Below are positions 24,333 to 36,263 of a stretch of 64,000 nt of DNA, piece after piece. How positions within the stretch are numbered: the first letter of the stretch is position 1; the number at the start of each line of letters is the position of its first letter. The stretch is from the NCBI GenBank assembly GCA_028023455.1, contig JAQFVV010006199.1:436001-500000 (forward strand), given 5' to 3'. Source of the stretch: Epiperipatus broadwayi. Lineage: Eukaryota > Onychophora > Udeonychophora > Euonychophora > Peripatidae. The position numbers and the translations under genes were made by a program. The notes under the pieces were generated by a model. That model made no database searches. It was given only the letters and a program-made list of their open reading frames with translations, and was not told where the DNA came from.

Positions 24333-26237
24333 TTATAACTTTGAGATTGGGAGCATTTGGGGAGAATTAGACAGAAACACTAACCACAATATCACCGAAT
24401 CACAAATAGTACAAAAGTTACAGAACTACCCAAAGAGCACACATCCAGGACTACCTGGTATCCCAAGATTTGTGCTACTGCATAAGAGCCAATACACTGC
24501 ACCCATAATCTGGAAAATGATTGATGTCCTCACCGGGGACTTCCAGAACATCCCTGACCTCTACCCAGTCACATTGGTACCTTTCTTAAAAAAACAAATC
24601 AACTCCTCAAAGCTAAAAAACATATACCCAATTTCCATGATTCTACTCCTCATTAAAACAATAGGATCCATAGTTAAAGATCTCATACAAGAACATATAT
24701 AGATACATCACTAAATATCAATTTTCCTGCAAAGGTGCCTCCACCAATAATGTAGTCCAGCACTTCATACTACTTTCCAAACATGTCAGACTACAAAGAA
24801 AATCAACCCATTAGTTATTCAATTAGACTTTTCCTCAGCATTTGACAACATCATTCCATCAATCTTACTACAAATGCTCCATGATTATCAAGTGCTGAAT
24901 GTTTACATCCATATTATTGGCAATTTACTGTTCAACAGATCGATATTTACCTCTCTAGATGGAAAGCTTTCAGAGGGATTCAGACCTCATCTGTCCATTC
25001 CACAGGTATCCCCTTTGGCTACCCTCTGCTTCATAATGTACCTCAACCCCTTTCTCATGGAAATAGAATGCAGTATACTGGGCATATATGTGTGAGCACT
25101 GAAACATACAGTTCACCACATCTCATATGTTGATGATGTTTCCATATTCATTCCTCACATATCCCAGCTTCAAACCATAATACAAATCATAAATATATAT
25201 GCAAAAAAACTAAATCTTAAAGTCAACTACAATAAATCATCCATCTGGAAAATCAAAACAGGTATAACAATTCCCTCAATATTCACAGCCCAGTCACAAT
25301 CATTTCTGGGCTTTGCCATTACCAAGTCTAGATTAGCCATGTTGAAGGACATCTTGAACTCAATACTAGACAAAACAAGAAAAGTAGTCATCTCGCTGTC
25401 AAGAATTTCAATATCACTACCCAGCAAGGTTGCCTTACTCAACATACTAGTCTACCCGAGATTAAGCTACTACCTGCCACTCATAAAACCCACCAAAACA
25501 TTTGAACAATCAAAGAACTTATTATGCTCTAGGCTACTTTGTAATGGCAAAGTTGTGGCCATAAGCATGGCTAAAGCTCAAATGCCCAAAGAATCAAATG
25601 GGCTCAGCTTGCATTCAGTGTCCATCCTGTACCTCCAAAAGGCTCTGGGAGTGCTGTGTGTGGCCAGCCTTGAACAAGCAAATCTAAACCTCACACTGAC
25701 AGTGGAGCCCACAGATACACTCCTCTGCTCACCAGCAAATGGATGACAGATATATGGACTTATGTCAGAAACACAGCAAACATAATGCACCATACAATTG
25801 AGGAAAAAAAGACATATTGGCAAACATACAAACTTAAATACACCAATCAAAGAATTCTACAGAATGATCTAGGGTTAAACAATAAACAACTCATAGCAAA
25901 ATCGAAAAATTGGTTCTTAGAACCAAAATACATTGACTTTCTGCTAAAGATCAACCTCTCCTCCCTGCCAAAAAATTATTTTCTGGTATGGAAAAGAGGG
26001 TTTAGCAAGATCAACCCTCAATGCCAACTATGTGCCACAGCAGATGAAACAATTCATCACCTCCTGTATTTCTGCCCTTTTCTCAAGCCGATCAGATCCT
26101 TTATTAATGAAAATGTGTCACTCGACATTAGAGAAGTTTTAGTCATTCAAAAGGCTATAAAGAGTGGCATATTCTCGAAAATCAGAATCACCATTATTCT
26201 AACCTTTGCAATCTGGCTATCCAGATGCAAGGATATA

Positions 26238-27204
26238 CACCTGGGTCTCGTTTTACGCGATAGATAGGTTCCTCAGAAAACACGCGCAAATGAAATTTTG
26301 CAAAAATAGACATAATTTACCTTGAAAAAGGGGGGATACGGAGTGTGAGTTTTCAAAACTCGCATAAAAGCAAAGCACCAATGTAAAATTTACTTTAAAA
26401 TTTGTGCAAAAAAAAAAAAAGGGAAATAAAATATGACTAATAAAAAATTTCAAATTTGAAAAAAATTGATACAAGACAAACTTTTTTTAACTACAATATT
26501 TAATTTTATTCAAAACAATATATTTTTATGCATAATTTACAGTAATTTATATTTTTTTATACATGTTTTAATTATTATCACTATTTGCCGGTAAAAGGTT
26601 CATTTGCAAACAGATAAAAAAATCAGATTCTTCAAAAGATGAAATACAACTAGCGCCAACGTCACTCTCGTGTTGTGTTAATTAATGGTTTTCTGGTGAC
26701 AACATAATTAGTAATTAATCTAACAACTAAAAATTAAATTCTTATTTTTGTCTTTAATTTTCAATTTTAATTGTGCCCACTGCTATTACTCATCTTTTAA
26801 AAATAAACTTGTGGACACTAAATGATTAATAATGGATTAAATGTTCTCTTTTAAAAAGCAAAAACAGAATGTGATTTAAAATGCAAAATTAACACGCACA
26901 ATGTTTGAACAAATTTACATTATAATCTTGTAAAATTTAATGTGTGTATACATAAAATGTGAAAATCATGATTTTAATTTCATTATTGCATAAAATCTTA
27001 CTATTATAAAGCACTGAAAATATTGAAATTACTAAGTTGAAAGTCGAATTTCAATAATGTGCTATTACTTTCAATATAATGTAAGTGTGTGAAATTTATT
27101 ATTTAAAGTAATAGTGCAAGATCGGAGTTCGTCTTCCGGTGAAACACGAATTGCGTAACTTCAAAATCGTGTTAAATAAGTCCACGTAAAAAGAGACCCA
27201 GGTG
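26238..27204. mobile_element. 967-bp non-autonomous DNA transposon (TIR, TA target duplication)
   Basis: The ends are inverted repeats of about 23 bp starting CACCTGGGTCTC (left TTTTACGCGA, right complement TTTTACGTGG), flanked by TA on both sides (26236-26237 and 27205-27206). Removing the element plus one TA restores the host LINE reading frame exactly (codons AAG GAT ATA then TTT GAA AAT), which fixes both ends to the base. The inside has no transposase-like ORF. TA duplication is typical of Tc1/mariner-like transposases, but the CACCTGG end is not a form I can assign, so the superfamily is left open. Confidence 0.9.
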
Positions 27205-27537
27205 TATTTGAAAATGCTAATCATGTTGTCTGCAACATCTATATCAAATTACTCAAGTGGCTCAGGAACAGAGATAGATTGCTGGCTTCAGACTGGCTTT
27301 TTTATGAAACCTGGGCTAGGGTCACCCTCCCAGAAGAGTGAAGGAGAGCAATGGCCCCAGTCTCGGACCACAGCAAGCTCTACAGAGTGAATGCCTTGCA
27401 ACAGTGTAAAAAAAATATAGCTATGTATAGATAAACATGTTCAATTGTATCTAATAAATTTTAATTTATTTTAATAAAATAAAAATAATATTAGAAAAAA
27501 AAATGTATTTGTACATTAACATGCATTCAAATTCATA

Positions 27538-27540
<3 letters not shown>

Positions 27541-27570
<30 letters not shown>
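27541..27570. repeat. (AT)15 microsatellite
   Basis: Pure alternating AT; directly abuts TGTAACCCTC at 27571. Confidence 0.95.
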
Positions 27571-27573
<3 letters not shown>

Positions 27574-29039
27574 AACCCTCTCTCGCGTATATGTGTGTGT
27601 GTGGTCCCAACTACTTAACGTAAGTAAGTGCACTGAGAATCGTAACCTCGATCACTGATCAATTCCCGCTACACATTGTCAGCTATTAAGAGCTGTATCC
27701 AAAAGCATATTATGCTATCTATTTTATGCACCAAAGACCACAACCAACATCTGGAGCAACTTACCACAGACCAAACTAATGATCTAACATAAACTTTTAT
27801 GATTTAATTTGATCGCAGCCAGGGTGTACCGCGAAGACCTATCATAGTAGTATGATAAAATACAGTAAACAAATTATAAGTGCAATGTTATTATTTTACA
27901 AACCTTAATTTGCGATTTTTATTGTATGAGACCCGATGGCCGACCATGTACAAGATGGCATAATTTGTGGAACTACATAAGATTATGAAATTTTAAACCA
28001 TCTATATGATTTTTAATACAAATGCTAGTCCAGGTAAAGCTTTGCAATAAATAAACATAAATACTTGGGTTCTTTTTTTATAGTTTACTATATCACTGAG
28101 ACTCTTTTTATACTGACAAATGACAATTTAAAATGTTAAGTAAATATATTCAATCATATCATTATTTGGTAAATCTGTTTACAGGTTTACTAATCAATTT
28201 GTATTGTATACTAGAATCAACTACGCAAAGCCAAAATGATGGAAAAGGTAAATGGGATTTTATTGTACCCTACACATCATAAACTACCAAAGACGAAAAG
28301 CATCCAAATGTTTTCTCAAAATATTACTAAACTCTTATATCATGTTGACGATAGTATGTACTTCAATGTATGCTCTATCCAAGGTTTATGATTTCTGATT
28401 TTAAGAATGACACATAGCAACGGCACAGTAAGTTTAATTATAAATCAACGTTTATTTACAAATTTATGAATAATAAGTAATTAATTCTAATGTTATAATT
28501 AAAGACATAAATAAACAAATAAAATAAATAAATTATAATTCCATCGACTTTCTTCACTAACATATCATAGGTACGGTTTTAAAAACCTAATCATACCTTA
28601 TTTCAATTTGATATAATGAATCTTGAGCAAATTATACTAAATTCAACATCAACTCATGAAATATTTAACGTCATTTCCAGATTCAATAAATCCATACCGT
28701 AAACTTATAATAATATAATAAATAATATTATATCTGTAGGATTTAGCTATAATGCAATCATTAAATAAAATGAAAATTTAAACTTACACTCCGGTAAATA
28801 ATAATCAACCGACAGTTAATTATTATGAAGTAACTTGAATAGAATGTCCTGCTACAATTTGACGATCTAACTTATGAATTATGCTTACAAATGGAAGAAG
28901 ATGATTTAGCAGATTAACTAAAATACTTTGCCCAACTTATATCTATGAAGTAAAACATATTCCTGTGGATGCGTTCATCTACACATAGGAATTAAATAAT
29001 ACTAAACGCTTTGTGGATTGATACACCATCATAAAGTAA

Positions 29040-29150
29040 TACGTATAATTACACAATTCCGCGGATTAACCACCAGCGCTGGAATGAGTGTAAAATACAA
29101 AAATGGCAATTAAATAATCTGCGGATTAACCACCAGCACAGATTAATGCC
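29040..29150. repeat. Short tandem repeat with GCGGATTAACCACCAGC core
   Basis: The 17-mer GCGGATTAACCACCAGC occurs at about 29060 and 29120. A weaker third version (GCTTTGTGGATTGATACACC) is at about 29008, giving spacing near 55-60 bp. Confidence 0.6.
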
Positions 29151-29583
29151 TTTCAACATTATAAAACAACATTACTATTTACTTCACATTAAAGTGCAAA
29201 ATCATCCTCCTCAGTTATTCTGATCATTCAGAAAACACTAACACTTTAGCAAATGTGGGTTCTTGCATAATAAAATGTTACACTAATCAGGACAACTAAT
29301 GTACTAACTTATCTTGCTTAAAATAAAACATGTGTAATATAATATAAGTAATATTAGTATAGGAATATAAATCTGGAAAGACTCACAAAATACCTCACAA
29401 AGATTGATACATCTCATGAATTCATTTAGTACTTTTCAAGCTTTTTCGCAAGCGCTATTCTCTTGAATAAATATTTTATTCAACCCCTATTAATTTAAAC
29501 TTAATAAAATATAACTTATGAACTTCACATGCAAGTTCATATAACGATAAAATTAAAGTAATGAATTATTCATCAAATACATA

Positions 29584-29702
29584 AAATCTAACAGGTGTGT
29601 GTGTGATATAAATTAAATGTATAGCATTTTATAGTTCAATACATGAATTTTAGCAGGTGTGTGTGTCACAAATTAGATTGTATAGCATTTTATAACTACA
29701 AA
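29584..29702. repeat. 62-bp tandem repeat, two copies
   Basis: Both units contain CAGGTGTGTGTGT (29592 and 29654) followed by TGTATAGCATTTTATA, with moderate divergence elsewhere. Confidence 0.8.
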
Positions 29703-31224
29703 TATGATCCGTGAAATCCATGTACGATGTGTCGAACAATAAATGTACGAAGTAATAGCTATAATTATAGTTGAATTCCATACATGTAATTTTATCCATT
29801 TGTGTTAGTTATTATAATCACTATCAGATTAACGATTTTACGTGGCTCCATAAACAAGAAACAATTTCAAAAACATGACACGCAGAACTTAAATGAAAAT
29901 GTTTTTCATAAGTTATTAATTTCTACATTTCTCTATTAAAATGTTCCAAGTTTATCACATCCATGCTAAATATTTATTTATCCACGCTTAAATCTAGGAA
30001 TAACAATTATAGCAATTTATTTAATCATTCCAAACTGACGATAAAATTAGAAAATAGCTTTGATCAATTATTTGAAGACTGTTTATTATCCAAATGGCAA
30101 ACAAATTAATTAGCAAATATATTACTGGCATTATAAAGTTAAATATCAATCAATACTATATTTTTATTAGAATTAGAAACGGAAATATTAAACTATGTTG
30201 ATAACTTTAACATTTTACTTTAATTTAAACTTCTTCTTTTTTAAAAAGCAAATTTTCATATTTATAAAACTTCTGTAATTAAAATACTTATTTAATTTTT
30301 CCAAATTGTAGAACAATAAACATTTTAAAACATACCAAATTCTTGCAATTAATTCTTTTAAACTGGGAAGCTCCGACATTTTAAATGTAATATTGGGAAA
30401 TTATTACCGGTGATTTGATCCACTTGGCCAGCCGACTTGAACAGACTTTTAAATTTAGCAATTCATCTTATAATTAAATACCACAATGTTATTTTTACGT
30501 TTATAGAAAATTTGTGGTAATCCGTTTACTTGTTAACTATTTTAAAATAAGCTTATCAAATTTACACCATTTGCCTTTTTACCATTTTCTTTTCTTTCTT
30601 CTCCCTCCAAAAGCAAAACTAACAGACGATCTTCTCTTAAATTCGCGCTCTTTTCTTTTTTTACATTGAGACGCTTACGTAATTACTGTATTTATTTTTA
30701 ATAATTTATTTTAATTGAACAAATGGTTTTTTGTTAATTCAAATGAAATAATTTTTAAGATCATTTTAAACAAATAAAACAAAATATTATATTTTAATAC
30801 TATTTTACCAAATTTAATGTGTTGTCAAAATTTTTAAAAAGTTAAACATTCTGATATGAATTAGGATATGGAACGAAGCAAATTTAAATTTATTAAAATA
30901 ATATAAGAGAGTAATCTGTTCAAAGTGCAAATCAAGCCAATCAAATCACCAAAGAAGACAGAGAAATTTTTCATACTAGTTACATCAATTATTATATTTT
31001 ATGCTAAAATATATGGTTACAATATATATATATAACGATTATTGCAATAATGTAATGTTGATTAATAAAATATTTGATATAATAATTGTATGTTTATTAC
31101 ATAAATATTAATGATGTTATTGCTATCTATAAAATTATAATACTAGATTAATTATTTATCAACAAAACTAATTTTCTTATTATATCTCCATAATATATAT
31201 CAGTATTGGAATATATATATATAT

Positions 31225-33843
31225 TGTACCGGTCGAAAAGAAGCCAACACATCAACAAACCCAAACTCAAAGTCGGATTCAAACTCAGGTGGTTCAAACT
31301 GAATTCAAACCCAACTCACGAGCTCAGATCAAATCAATGGATGACATATATCGACGGTACAATGCTATGCGCCAAGAACTAGTTCAACGGTTGGTGAGGA
31401 CTAGAGACCCTTGCACTGACACGAATATTTAATAATTAATTACTTTGAATACCTTTTAAATCAAATCATATGTATGTTCGGGCTGCCAACACAGACAGCG
31501 GGTATTAACATTTAAATAATTATAAAAGAATGATGAACTAAGAAACCAAGTATGTTATAAAATATTTAATAATAATAATAATTTGTTTGGTTCAAGAAAA
31601 TATAGATTGCATTAGTGATCTCTAGTCTTTAAAAGAATTTATAAATATAATAAGAATGGCGGTCCTTATCATATGCCAACCAGTATTACGCAACATGGAG
31701 TTCTATGTCTATGCCCCCAACGAGAAATATAAGGGCAGATAAAGGTATTTATTAAGAACGGAAATGGGTATTCTACTTTTATTACGGTGGAATGTGAGAT
31801 TTATTCCCACATTCGGAAATCTATTCCTGAAGAGCAAAACGTATTTCAAGGCATAACTTTAATCTTGATTTGAGAACTGATTTAAACGAAATATACTTGA
31901 GGATTGGTTCGACTTTAATTTAAATCACTCCATCACGAATTACGAGCACGGAGCGGGTTTTACTGAAACAAGGACGCAATGGTACTGACGAATTACAAGG
32001 CAGTGAGTAAAATTGAAAGATGATTGCTAGTCGATGGTCGAAGTCCTATGGCGGCTTGCATTTGGCAAGTCTTACGCCCTTTGACTAATGGAACGGAAAG
32101 GAAGTATTTTCTTCCTCGAGAAATTTAAATGCGAAAATATGATCACCGACCAGCCTAACGGAGCGGAAGATGGCCCTACGTCAGCAACATTTGATGATGA
32201 TGACTTGATAGTCATCGTTGAAAAATAAAACCCATGTAGAATGCTCTACGTGATGACTTGACCAATTAATTAAAGTCAAACGAGCTTTATCGAACTATTT
32301 TGAAAACATTTATAAACTATCTTAATTATGCCTTAATATTCGTGCCCTTCCTGAATATCAATTTAAAATAACAAAAATGGAATTAAAATACATTTAACCC
32401 TTTATCGACCCTTTTTGGCAATAAAAACATTTAAGGTTATATTCGAATAAATATATATTAGTAGAACAAGAAATCAATATTATAACATTTTGTGAGTATA
32501 TAAACAATTGTAACTTAGTAGCTGGGGACATAGGTGAAAAATGAAGCTAATAGTTTATTATTTGCCAATTATCAAATAATAAACATGTAATATTTTCTTT
32601 CGACTCGATGATTAATAGAACTTTCAAATTTAGTTCTAATGGGCGAGAATTACTATTGGAAATTAATGTTATATTATTTGCGTGAGGCAAATGGAATCAA
32701 AGGGCTCATCGAGTCGAAAGATTATTGGCATATAATTTTTAAATACGACATTAATAAAGCACACCAACATATATATATTAAACGAACCGCCAGGTAAGAA
32801 AAGAAAAAGTTTAAAGACTAGAGATTGAAAGAATTACAATATAAATTTATATTAGCATTTTATAAAGATTTACATTAAATAATAAAGAGCTCTTAAATAG
32901 GAGGAGTATAAAATAAAGTTCGAACTGGCCAGAAAGTTTAACGTTCATATTACCCCTTCCGCTGGTCCTTAAGTTACACCTCCAAGTTGTTGAAAACGTA
33001 GGCATCATTGGTTAACTACTGGAGTAGTATTTTAGTAGCTTTCATTATTTTAGCAGAATTATCGATCCGGAAAACGGTTCAGCAGCTCCAGTGAAGATTC
33101 CTCGAGACTTTAGGAACCGCAGCCAGATCCCTGATTTTCTAGCCCTCTATCATGATGAAAAACAAATTAATATGCACAGAGTTCACTGCACTACTCTACA
33201 ATCAAAAACTCACTAGCCCCTTCTTTACTTTTCAGGGCTATATATCTACTGTTTCCTGATGCCTCCGGCTAGCGCTCATTTTGTTATCAATCTGGTTTTT
33301 TCTTATAATTAGTTGTTTTCCAAAACATTCCTTCGATAAGCTTTCAAACTAATTTGTGAATTCCTTTCCTAATTAGAAAATGAATTCTTAAAGTCTGAAA
33401 TGATTTTAATTAAAAATTGAATTCTTATCTTTTTTTAATTAATAAAACTTTACTGTTGTTTTATTGAGAATTTGAAAGCCCATGGAAGGAATGTAGCTTT
33501 TATTCGCAAAACTTTACAAATTATTTAAAAGTAAAAAAAAACAAGTATTCCCGACGCAATGAAACTTTCGAACAATTATATACATTTAATATTTACAAAT
33601 ATATATACGCACAATCCACGCAATTTAATATATATAAATTCATGAATATTTTATCATGAATTTATTTAGAGAATTGATCAAATTTAACTAAACTAATTAA
33701 TTTTACTACGTATTTGAAACAAGTTATTCATTTTGGAAATTAGCGTGGATTGAACGTATAAAGCCCCATTGCATCGGAAATTTAAGGTTAGTATTAGAGT
33801 AAATAACATGAAGCTAGGATCGAACTCAGATCCGACTGCTTCA
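31225..33843 (-). repeat. LTR (3' LTR in minus-strand sense), 2619 bp
   Basis: Virtually identical to the other LTR from 31363 to 33843: I found one substitution (CTAATTAATT against CTAACTAATT) and three single-base homopolymer differences. The remaining 31225-31362 is only loosely similar to 36264-36377. No ORF of more than about 60 codons. A GAGTTCGATCC (minus strand, near 33821) fits a pol III box B but has no matching box A. Confidence 0.85.
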
Positions 33844-33856
33844 TTTCTTTTCACTT
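33844..33856 (-). promoter_or_regulatory. Putative polypurine tract
   Basis: Minus strand AAGTGAAAAGAAA lies directly before the TG of the LTR; the only pyrimidine is one T. Plus-strand DNA priming sites of LTR elements sit exactly here. The equivalent plus-strand position (before 36264) is not purine-rich, which supports minus-strand sense. Confidence 0.5.
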
Positions 33857-34116
33857 AAAAAAAAACAATGAAAAAAAAAAGACTTTACTTACGCAGGATA
33901 TAGTTGCATAAGTGTATAGACTCTGGGAGAACAGCATGAGCGTGAATAATATAACCTGCCCAAGCTACAAATTGTACATGTCTCACTGCGATCCATTTTT
34001 TTGAATATTCAACTTATAAATGGGTTTATAATAAATCGGTCCGATAATCAATTCTCATTTCCCTATGGTTGTGTCAGTCGGTCATCTGTATATATATCTG
34101 TCATTTAATGGATGTC

Positions 34117-34740
34117 CTATTGTTTCCCTGGATCAGGTGGCACATATGGTTTTAATTGTATGTCATTGTAATGGTCATAGTCCTGGTCTTCCCTGGTTGT
34201 CGTCAAGTTCCCATAGTCTATTGCTGTCATTTGTTCTATGGCCTTTTCTGCGACCGAATGCACAGAAAACAATTCTTTAACATTATCTCTATGAACGATG
34301 GGGTTCTCTCCTGGGTCATCTTTGAAAATTTGAATCTGTATCAAGGATCCAGGCATTGGCATCTGTAACTTCTTCATATCAAGTTGAGGACTCATCATCT
34401 GTCCCATTTCCACTTTTAGTTTCATTGTACTAGTGGTCTGAACATCTTCTTCTGTATCTATATCCGCTTCCTCCATTGCCTCATAACTGGACTCATCCTC
34501 ACCACTGTTGCTTTCCTTGCTGTCCATAACCTCTCTTGGTGTGGCCCGATCATCTTCATTTTCTATTTTTGGGTCTTCAGAGGGATTTGTTTCTTGCTGA
34601 AGCTTTAGATTTTCTAGATTTGAGTTGGCTGGGATGCCATATGCTTCCTCGATCCTTACCAGCCTTTCCAACATTATCATCATTACCTTTCGATCTTCTC
34701 TCATTTCTCTGAGGATCGTTTGAAAAGTGTCTTTCCCCAT
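34117..34740 (-). CDS. Acidic 207-aa protein in gag position of the LTR element
   Basis: Start chosen at MGKDTFQTILREMRED; an upstream in-frame Met at 34794 would add an 18-residue hydrophobic stretch that looks non-coding. The protein has a charged, probably helical N-terminus (REMREDRKVMMIMLERLVRI), a long acidic middle (EEADIDTEEDVQ) and a Pro-rich end (YVPPDPGKQ). It lacks a CCHC knuckle, protease DTG/DSG or RT motifs. It is the longest ORF of the interior and sits where gag would be, about 1.5 kb from the 5' LTR and 0.27 kb from the polypurine tract. Function is unknown; a capsid-like protein that marks the RNA for helper particles is only a suggestion from position. Confidence 0.5.
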   Translation of the reverse strand: MGKDTFQTILREMREDRKVMMIMLERLVRIEEAYGIPANSNLENLKLQQETNPSEDPKIENEDDRATPREVMDSKESNSGEDESSYEAMEEADIDTEEDVQTTSTMKLKVEMGQMMSPQLDMKKLQMPMPGSLIQIQIFKDDPGENPIVHRDNVKELFSVHSVAEKAIEQMTAIDYGNLTTTREDQDYDHYNDIQLKPYVPPDPGKQ

Positions 34741-34856
34741 TTTTGAACATAAGAAACTAATACAATAAACAATATAATAAACACTGCAGATCAACTTATA
34801 ATACTCTCTGTATGCTTAAAAATATTTTTTTTCCTTCAGTAATTTTAACTAGGTCT

Positions 34857-36240
34857 CTGACTACAGGTCCATTGTCCCAATCTCCACTAGCTGCTTCATA
34901 TTATTTCCCCAATCTATGTAATCTGCCTTTTTTAGTTTACCTACGTTTTCTTGGTTAGCTCTTTATTTTAACTGTTTGAGTGAGACATGTATTCAAAAAA
35001 TTAAAAAAAACATTATTCACTTTCCCTTTGTTCAACTGTTCTGTTCTCCCATGTCTGAAAAAAAAACTATACAGTGATATACAAATATTATGTATTAGCA
35101 GTTACAACAAATCATTCTGTATTGAACACACTTGGTTTTTTATTATGGCGATTGACCCACTACTGTGCTGACAATCAAATTTGCTGACAAATTTATTTAT
35201 ATGGGCGCCAGTGAGCAAAATGAGATCAATAGGGCATGTGATATAACCCATTGACCCCCAAACCACATATGATTGACTTAATCTTTAATAAAACAATTGA
35301 ATTGATGATGAGTAATATTATTTAATAACAGCTAACGCGTTCATGACCTGAGTTTAAATATAGGAGTTCACTACTTCATTTTTACTAAGCGTGAGGCTTT
35401 AACACCAAAAAAAAATGTCAAAATTAATCTTACAAGAACTTTTATTGGAGATATTATTCTAAATCTTGCTAGCATGAAAGCGTGCAAACCATTTAAGCAT
35501 TTTGCCAACTGCATCTGGCTGCTTGGTGTACACAAAGGGTCTTCACCTGCTTTGAGGTTACTCTAGAAACTATTGTCATTGAAGCGTAATGTCACACTGC
35601 ATCGGACCGCTTGACAGATAATTCCCAGTTTGAAGGTCTTCGCCTACTTTGAGGCTACTAAGAAAGAATACGGAGTGAACATTAAATATATGTGCTAGCA
35701 AGCAATACTTTGAAATTTAAAACTTTTAACATGATATCGATATTAGATATTTTTATTTATAACGACTGAGATAAACTAATTAATTTTGACACAGAAAAAC
35801 ATTTCATTTATGGCAAAGACAAAATATTTCATTTATTTTACCCCAATGCTTTGATCTATGGACTCTTACAACTTTGCTAACGATATTTTTCCTATTGTCA
35901 CGAACGCGTATAACACAAACGTATAATATATATACTGATATAGTACACGTATAATTAATATATATACATATGAATAATTATTTTAACTAACGAATCTTTT
36001 ACTGAACGAACATTTAAAAAAATAATCTTGAAAACATTTTTATAAGAAAGAATTAGAAAATGATATTTTAATTTATTAAATCATTTCAGTATATATATAA
36101 CACACTTTTTTTTTTTTTTTAAAAAAAATATCACTCTACAGAAACATTTACTTTATTGGGATTTCAATTAACTGAGTAACTAAAATCACAATTCTAATCT
36201 CCAGGGCATGTGTGGGGTTTATTAAGTCGAGCCACAACGA
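34857..36240. other. Interior of LTR element, non-coding
   Basis: No ORF of interest. A degenerate repeated block (CTGCATC.G..CGCTTG..., then GGTCTTC.CCTACTTTGAGG.TACT) occurs near 35508-35565 and 35600-35660. A T/A homopolymer run (36108-36128) lies near the right end. Confidence 0.6.
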
Positions 36241-36245
36241 TTGGG

Positions 36246-36263
36246 CAGCCAAAAACATAACCA
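36246..36263 (-). promoter_or_regulatory. Putative tRNA primer-binding site
   Basis: Immediately inside the 5' LTR (minus sense) the sequence is TGGTTATGTTTTTGGCTG. TGG complementary to a tRNA CCA end is expected here; the following bases do not match any tRNA acceptor that I can name, so primer identity is open. Confidence 0.35.

Larger units (their letters stand above)
23125..27341 (+). pseudogene. LINE ORF2 remnant: endonuclease, reverse transcriptase, CCHC
   Basis: The endonuclease begins MAENPTMYLKISGINVRGLN with CLSETKL, SSGVAFLIHK and CFGDFNTS (all before 23600). The SDH motif (PFSDHLAL) is in another frame at about 23778. In the RT, LDFSSAFDN (about 24823-24849) holds the first catalytic Asp and YVDD (25126-25137) the catalytic pair, both in the frame of the start codon. 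A LGFAITKSRL thumb-like region follows. From 25743 another frame encodes CQLCATADETIHHLLYFCP (about 26017-26073), the C-terminal Cys/His motif. The frame runs to 26237, is split by the inserted element, and resumes exactly in frame at 27207 (FENANHVVCNIYIKLL) to a stop at 27339-27341. Confidence 0.85.
20570..27415 (+). mobile_element. Decayed two-ORF LINE (APE endonuclease + RT), interrupted by a TIR element
   Basis: Plus-strand non-LTR retrotransposon with a 5' leader (from about 20570; the exact end is not fixed), ORF1 (20727 to about 22516), ORF2 (23125 to 27341) and a short 3' tail ending in A8 (27408-27415). The two-ORF layout, RRM-like ORF1, SDH-type endonuclease, YVDD reverse transcriptase and a C-terminal CCHC motif fit the L1/Tx1-like side of LINEs rather than the RTE-like copy at 0.4-3.7 kb. 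Without the 967-bp insertion at 26238-27204 the element would be about 5.9 kb. Multiple stops and shifts show it is inactive. Confidence 0.85.
27571..31021. mobile_element. Candidate 3.45-kb TG...CA-bounded element (solo LTR?) in an AT tract
   Basis: The left boundary is (AT)15 then TGTAACCCTCTC; the right boundary is ATATGGTTACA followed by an AT run. TGTAACC and GGTTACA form a 7-bp inverted terminal repeat with TG...CA ends, and both flanks are AT-repeat, compatible with a target duplication. No ORF of note lies inside. The layout resembles the LTRs of the neighbouring 31.2-38.9 kb element (also TG...CA in an AT tract) without obvious sequence similarity. It could also be a non-autonomous DNA element or a chance pairing of short ends. 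Confidence 0.35.

Noticed and set aside
33815-33835. Pol III box B (GAGTTCGATCC) at the LTR edge, suggesting a tRNA-derived LTR
   Set aside because: No box A at a workable distance and no tRNA-like folding around it.
34065-34368. Plus-strand ORFs of about 70 codons opposite the gag-position ORF
   Set aside because: They are shadows of the longer minus-strand frame.
35200-35215. TGGCGCC on the minus strand (a known tRNA-Lys primer-site start) inside the LTR element
   Set aside because: It lies about 1 kb from the 5' LTR and the following bases do not continue as a Lys primer site; probably chance.
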